Part shown: positions 5,992 to 6,898 of the stretch, piece after piece | Position numbering within the stretch: position 1 is the stretch's first letter | Layout: every line of letters begins with the position of its first letter | Source of the DNA: JAKVKY01 sp964293585 | Lineage (GTDB): Bacteria; Bacillota; Negativicutes; Acidaminococcales; Acidaminococcaceae | Assembly: GCA_964293585.1 (NCBI GenBank) | Contig: CAXYYS010000088.1 | Span: 1-6,898, forward strand | Direction of reading: 5' to 3' | DNA: 6,898 nucleotides | Made by a program: the position numbers and the translations under genes | Notes under the pieces: generated by a model | The model's input: the letters and a program-made list of their open reading frames with translations, nothing else | Databases searched by the model: none | Told to the model about the DNA's origin: nothing

Positions 5992-6043
5992 GGACCAGGG
6001 TAACTTTGTGCAGCACTATGCGGAGACAAAGTTGCTCCGGTCC
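5992..6043 (+). other. Long interrupted hairpin in the autotransporter 3' UTR
   Basis: GGACC (5992-5996) pairs with GGTCC (6039-6043) and, inside it, AACTTTGT (6002-6009) pairs with ACAAAGTT (6026-6033). This makes a two-part stem of 13 bp with an internal loop and a 16-base apical loop. It begins 15 bases after the stop codon and precedes the terminator at 6068-6108. There is no U-run after it, so it is not itself a terminator. It may stabilise the mRNA or be a 3'-UTR-derived RNA element. Confidence 0.5.
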
Positions 6044-6067
6044 GAGATTTTACCCGCTAAATAAAAA

Positions 6068-6108
6068 AAAACTCCCGGCGTAGCTTTAAAAGTTACGCTG
6101 GGAGTTTT
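6068..6108. terminator. Bidirectional intrinsic terminator between convergent autotransporter and toxin genes
   Basis: AAAACTCCC (6068-6076) pairs with GGGAGTTTT (6100-6108). The stem continues inward through GCGTA/TACGC and CTT/AAG with two G-U positions, leaving a very small loop. A-run on the left and T-run on the right let it work in both directions, serving the autotransporter on the plus strand and the toxin gene (ending at 6120) on the minus strand. Confidence 0.9.
6071..6095. repeat. Direct repeat copy A flanking the toxin-antitoxin module
   Basis: The left arm and loop of the terminator (actcccggcgtagctttaaa then agtt) match 6821-6844 in the same orientation at about 20 of 24 positions. 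A further identical 10-mer, TTTTGTATTT, follows each copy (6105-6114 and 6869-6878). Confidence 0.5.
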
Positions 6109-6119
6109 GTATTTAAAAA

Positions 6120-6443
6120 TTACTTTTTAATTTTTAGTTGTTCATCAAAATCTCGACCGCTATAAATAACGCGGATGATATCAACGACTAAACTTTCTTC
6201 GTCTATGGTGTAGAATACGAGATAATTATCTATAACAATTTTGTGTAGCGGTTTCTTGTTCCACTCATTACTGACATAAGTTGCAAAACGTCTGGGCAAT
6301 TCGTCAAGTTGCAGGACGCTTTTTTGCAGCCGCCGGATTAATCGCTTAGCTGTAGCTGGCGCCGAAAGCTTAAAGGCAATATACTCATAGATGTTAATAA
6401 AATCTTCAGCGGCTGCCTTGGTTAAGTTAACCTTATAACTCAT
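6120..6443 (-). CDS. Type II toxin, ParE/RelE superfamily
   Basis: A 107-residue protein with the compact ParE/RelE layout. The N-terminal strand MSYKVNLTKAAAEDFINIYEYIA leads into a helical hairpin (APATAKRLIRRLQKSVLQLDELPRR). It ends with the sheet NYLVFYTIDEESLVVDIIRVIYSGRDF, the family's usual xxYxVxYxIDE...V.I.RVIYGRRD signature. ParE-like members poison gyrase and RelE-like members cleave ribosomal mRNA; sequence alone does not separate them here. The helical hairpin with P-x-x-A favours the ParE/StbE side. Its ATG overlaps the antitoxin stop by four bases (ATGA, 6440-6443), indicating translational coupling in an antitoxin-first operon. Length is normal and no defect is visible, so it is probably active and kept neutral by the antitoxin. 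Confidence 0.88.
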   Translation of the reverse strand: MSYKVNLTKAAAEDFINIYEYIAFKLSAPATAKRLIRRLQKSVLQLDELPRRFATYVSNEWNKKPLHKIVIDNYLVFYTIDEESLVVDIIRVIYSGRDFDEQLKIKK

Positions 6444-6745
6444 ATGCGAAAATCCTTGTTCATTTTAGCAAAAGATTCGGCAGCTAAAGTTACCCGTCCG
6501 TTTTCATGATCATCGTAACCCTTGGCTAATTCTTGATTCAGTTCTGTTTCAGAAAGGGAAGCTGCAGCAATTGGTTTGGAAATATTTTTCCGTACATCAA
6601 AAGGCAGACCTCCTACCATTAAAGATTTATGAATAAAAATATTGATAGCATCAGCCGTGGTGATACCAAACTCAGCAAAAAGACGCTCAGCTTTTTCTTT
6701 GATAGCTGGTTCCATGCGGACATTAATGCAAGCTGTTTTAGACAT
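6440..6745 (-). CDS. RelB/DinJ-family antitoxin
   Basis: A 101-residue antitoxin. The N-terminal ribbon-helix-helix is seen in MSKTACINVRMEPAIKEKAERLFAEFGITTADAINIFIHKSLMVGGLPFDV, the strand-helix-helix pattern of RelB/DinJ, which binds operator DNA as a dimer. The C-terminal half (residues about 52-101, rich in Glu, Asp and Lys) would wrap and neutralise the toxin encoded immediately downstream. Two adjacent ATGs exist at 6748 and 6745. The minus-strand AGAAGG (plus 6753-6758) is 7 bases from the second and 4 from the first, so the second is preferred. The two-gene operon is visibly lower in GC than the importer and autotransporter genes, fitting horizontal acquisition. Confidence 0.92.
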   Translation of the reverse strand: MSKTACINVRMEPAIKEKAERLFAEFGITTADAINIFIHKSLMVGGLPFDVRKNISKPIAAASLSETELNQELAKGYDDHENGRVTLAAESFAKMNKDFRI

Positions 6746-6757
6746 CATAACACCTTC

Positions 6758-6816
6758 TTTCGTTACTAATTATAATATATTTAAAGATAATTTGCAACGA
6801 AATGATACGAAATGAT
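6758..6816. promoter_or_regulatory. Candidate autoregulatory operator: ACGAAA repeats around the toxin-antitoxin promoter
   Basis: A 10-base perfect tandem repeat, ACGAAATGAT, occurs at 6797-6806 and 6807-6816. An inverted partner, TTTCGTT (6758-6764), lies on the other side of the promoter and matches AACGAAA (6796-6802). The 10-base period puts the two direct copies on the same DNA face, and the sites overlap the -35 and the transcription start/RBS. RelB/DinJ antitoxins repress their own operons through short repeated operators, so binding here is a reasonable inference. Confidence 0.5.
6769..6797 (-). promoter_or_regulatory. Sigma-A-type promoter of the toxin-antitoxin operon
   Basis: On the minus strand TTGCAA (plus 6792-6797) and a perfect TATAAT (plus 6769-6774) are separated by exactly 17 bases. 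Transcription would start near 6762, just before the antitoxin RBS and start at 6745. The spacing and hexamers make this the best promoter in the window. Confidence 0.72.
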
Positions 6817-6820
6817 ACAA

Positions 6821-6844
6821 ATTCCCAGTGTAGCTCTAAAAGTT
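6821..6844. repeat. Direct repeat copy B flanking the toxin-antitoxin module
   Basis: A degenerate copy of 6071-6094, exactly 750 bases away in the same orientation, with four mismatches in 24. It lacks the complementary right arm, so it does not form the same hairpin. Copies A and B bracket the whole toxin-antitoxin operon with its promoter. Confidence 0.5.
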
Positions 6845-6893
6845 GGTCAATTGTAGTCTGAAACTACATTTTGTATTTCAAGATGCCAACTTT
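6839..6893. other. Nested inverted repeats at the right edge
   Basis: AAAGTTGG (6839-6846) pairs with CCAACTTT (6886-6893). Inside, TGTAGT (6852-6857) pairs with ACTACA (6863-6868) around a 5-base loop and is followed by TTTT, which could act as a weak plus-strand terminator. No coding sequence is seen between 6749 and the window end. The structure may be cut by the window edge. Confidence 0.42.
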
Positions 6894-6898
6894 GAAAA

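Noticed and set aside
6120..6748. The toxin-antitoxin pair as a novel defence system
   Set aside because: Both proteins fit ordinary RelB/DinJ and ParE/RelE families, in the usual order with the usual 4-base overlap. No extra component accompanies them.
1..6898. CRISPR array, tRNA, rRNA or insertion sequence
   Set aside because: No regularly spaced repeats, cloverleaf sequence, rRNA signature or transposase was found on either strand.

Overview
The window looks like a piece of a diderm Firmicute (class Negativicutes, possibly Acidaminococcaceae). It combines an outer-membrane autotransporter beta-barrel ending in Phe and a Sec-secreted periplasmic-type protein with strong Gram-positive-style ribosome binding sites (AAGGAG, AAAGGAGG) and clean intrinsic terminators. 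The genus is inference. The first ~130 bases do not fit: they are GC-rich and read on the minus strand as an internal piece of an actinobacterial-type SecD, fused to the truncated 5' end of the next gene. This is probably an assembly chimera at a contig edge.

From ~133 to 3789 lies a binding-protein-dependent ABC importer of the FbpABC/AfuABC/PhnSTUV type: a 5'-truncated substrate-binding protein (to 864, with an in-frame TAG at 163-165), a strong terminator hairpin (917-956), a fused two-domain permease (1042-2703) and an ATPase with a TOBE domain (2722-3789). The hairpin after the binding protein probably lets only part of transcription continue into the permease and ATPase. Iron is the default annotation, but the substrate is unsettled because no Tyr-Tyr ligand pair is visible in the binding protein. 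Two back-to-back hairpins (3796-3837) then lead to a small secreted protein of unknown function (3860-4480), closed by a terminator (4500-4536).

After an AT-rich spacer with a doubled TATAAT promoter-like repeat comes a 413-residue autotransporter (4736-5977). It has a beta-barrel and a short pre-barrel region but essentially no passenger. Its 3' UTR holds a long hairpin and then a bidirectional terminator (6068-6108).

Convergent to it, on the minus strand, is a lower-GC RelB/DinJ-ParE/RelE-type toxin-antitoxin operon (6120-6745). It has its own sigma-A-like promoter and ACGAAA repeats that may be operators. A degenerate copy of the left arm of the autotransporter terminator reappears on the far side of this operon (6821-6844), so the module is bracketed by direct repeats. 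I see no wholly new system. The most interesting points are the passengerless autotransporter, the bracketed toxin-antitoxin module and the chimeric left edge.
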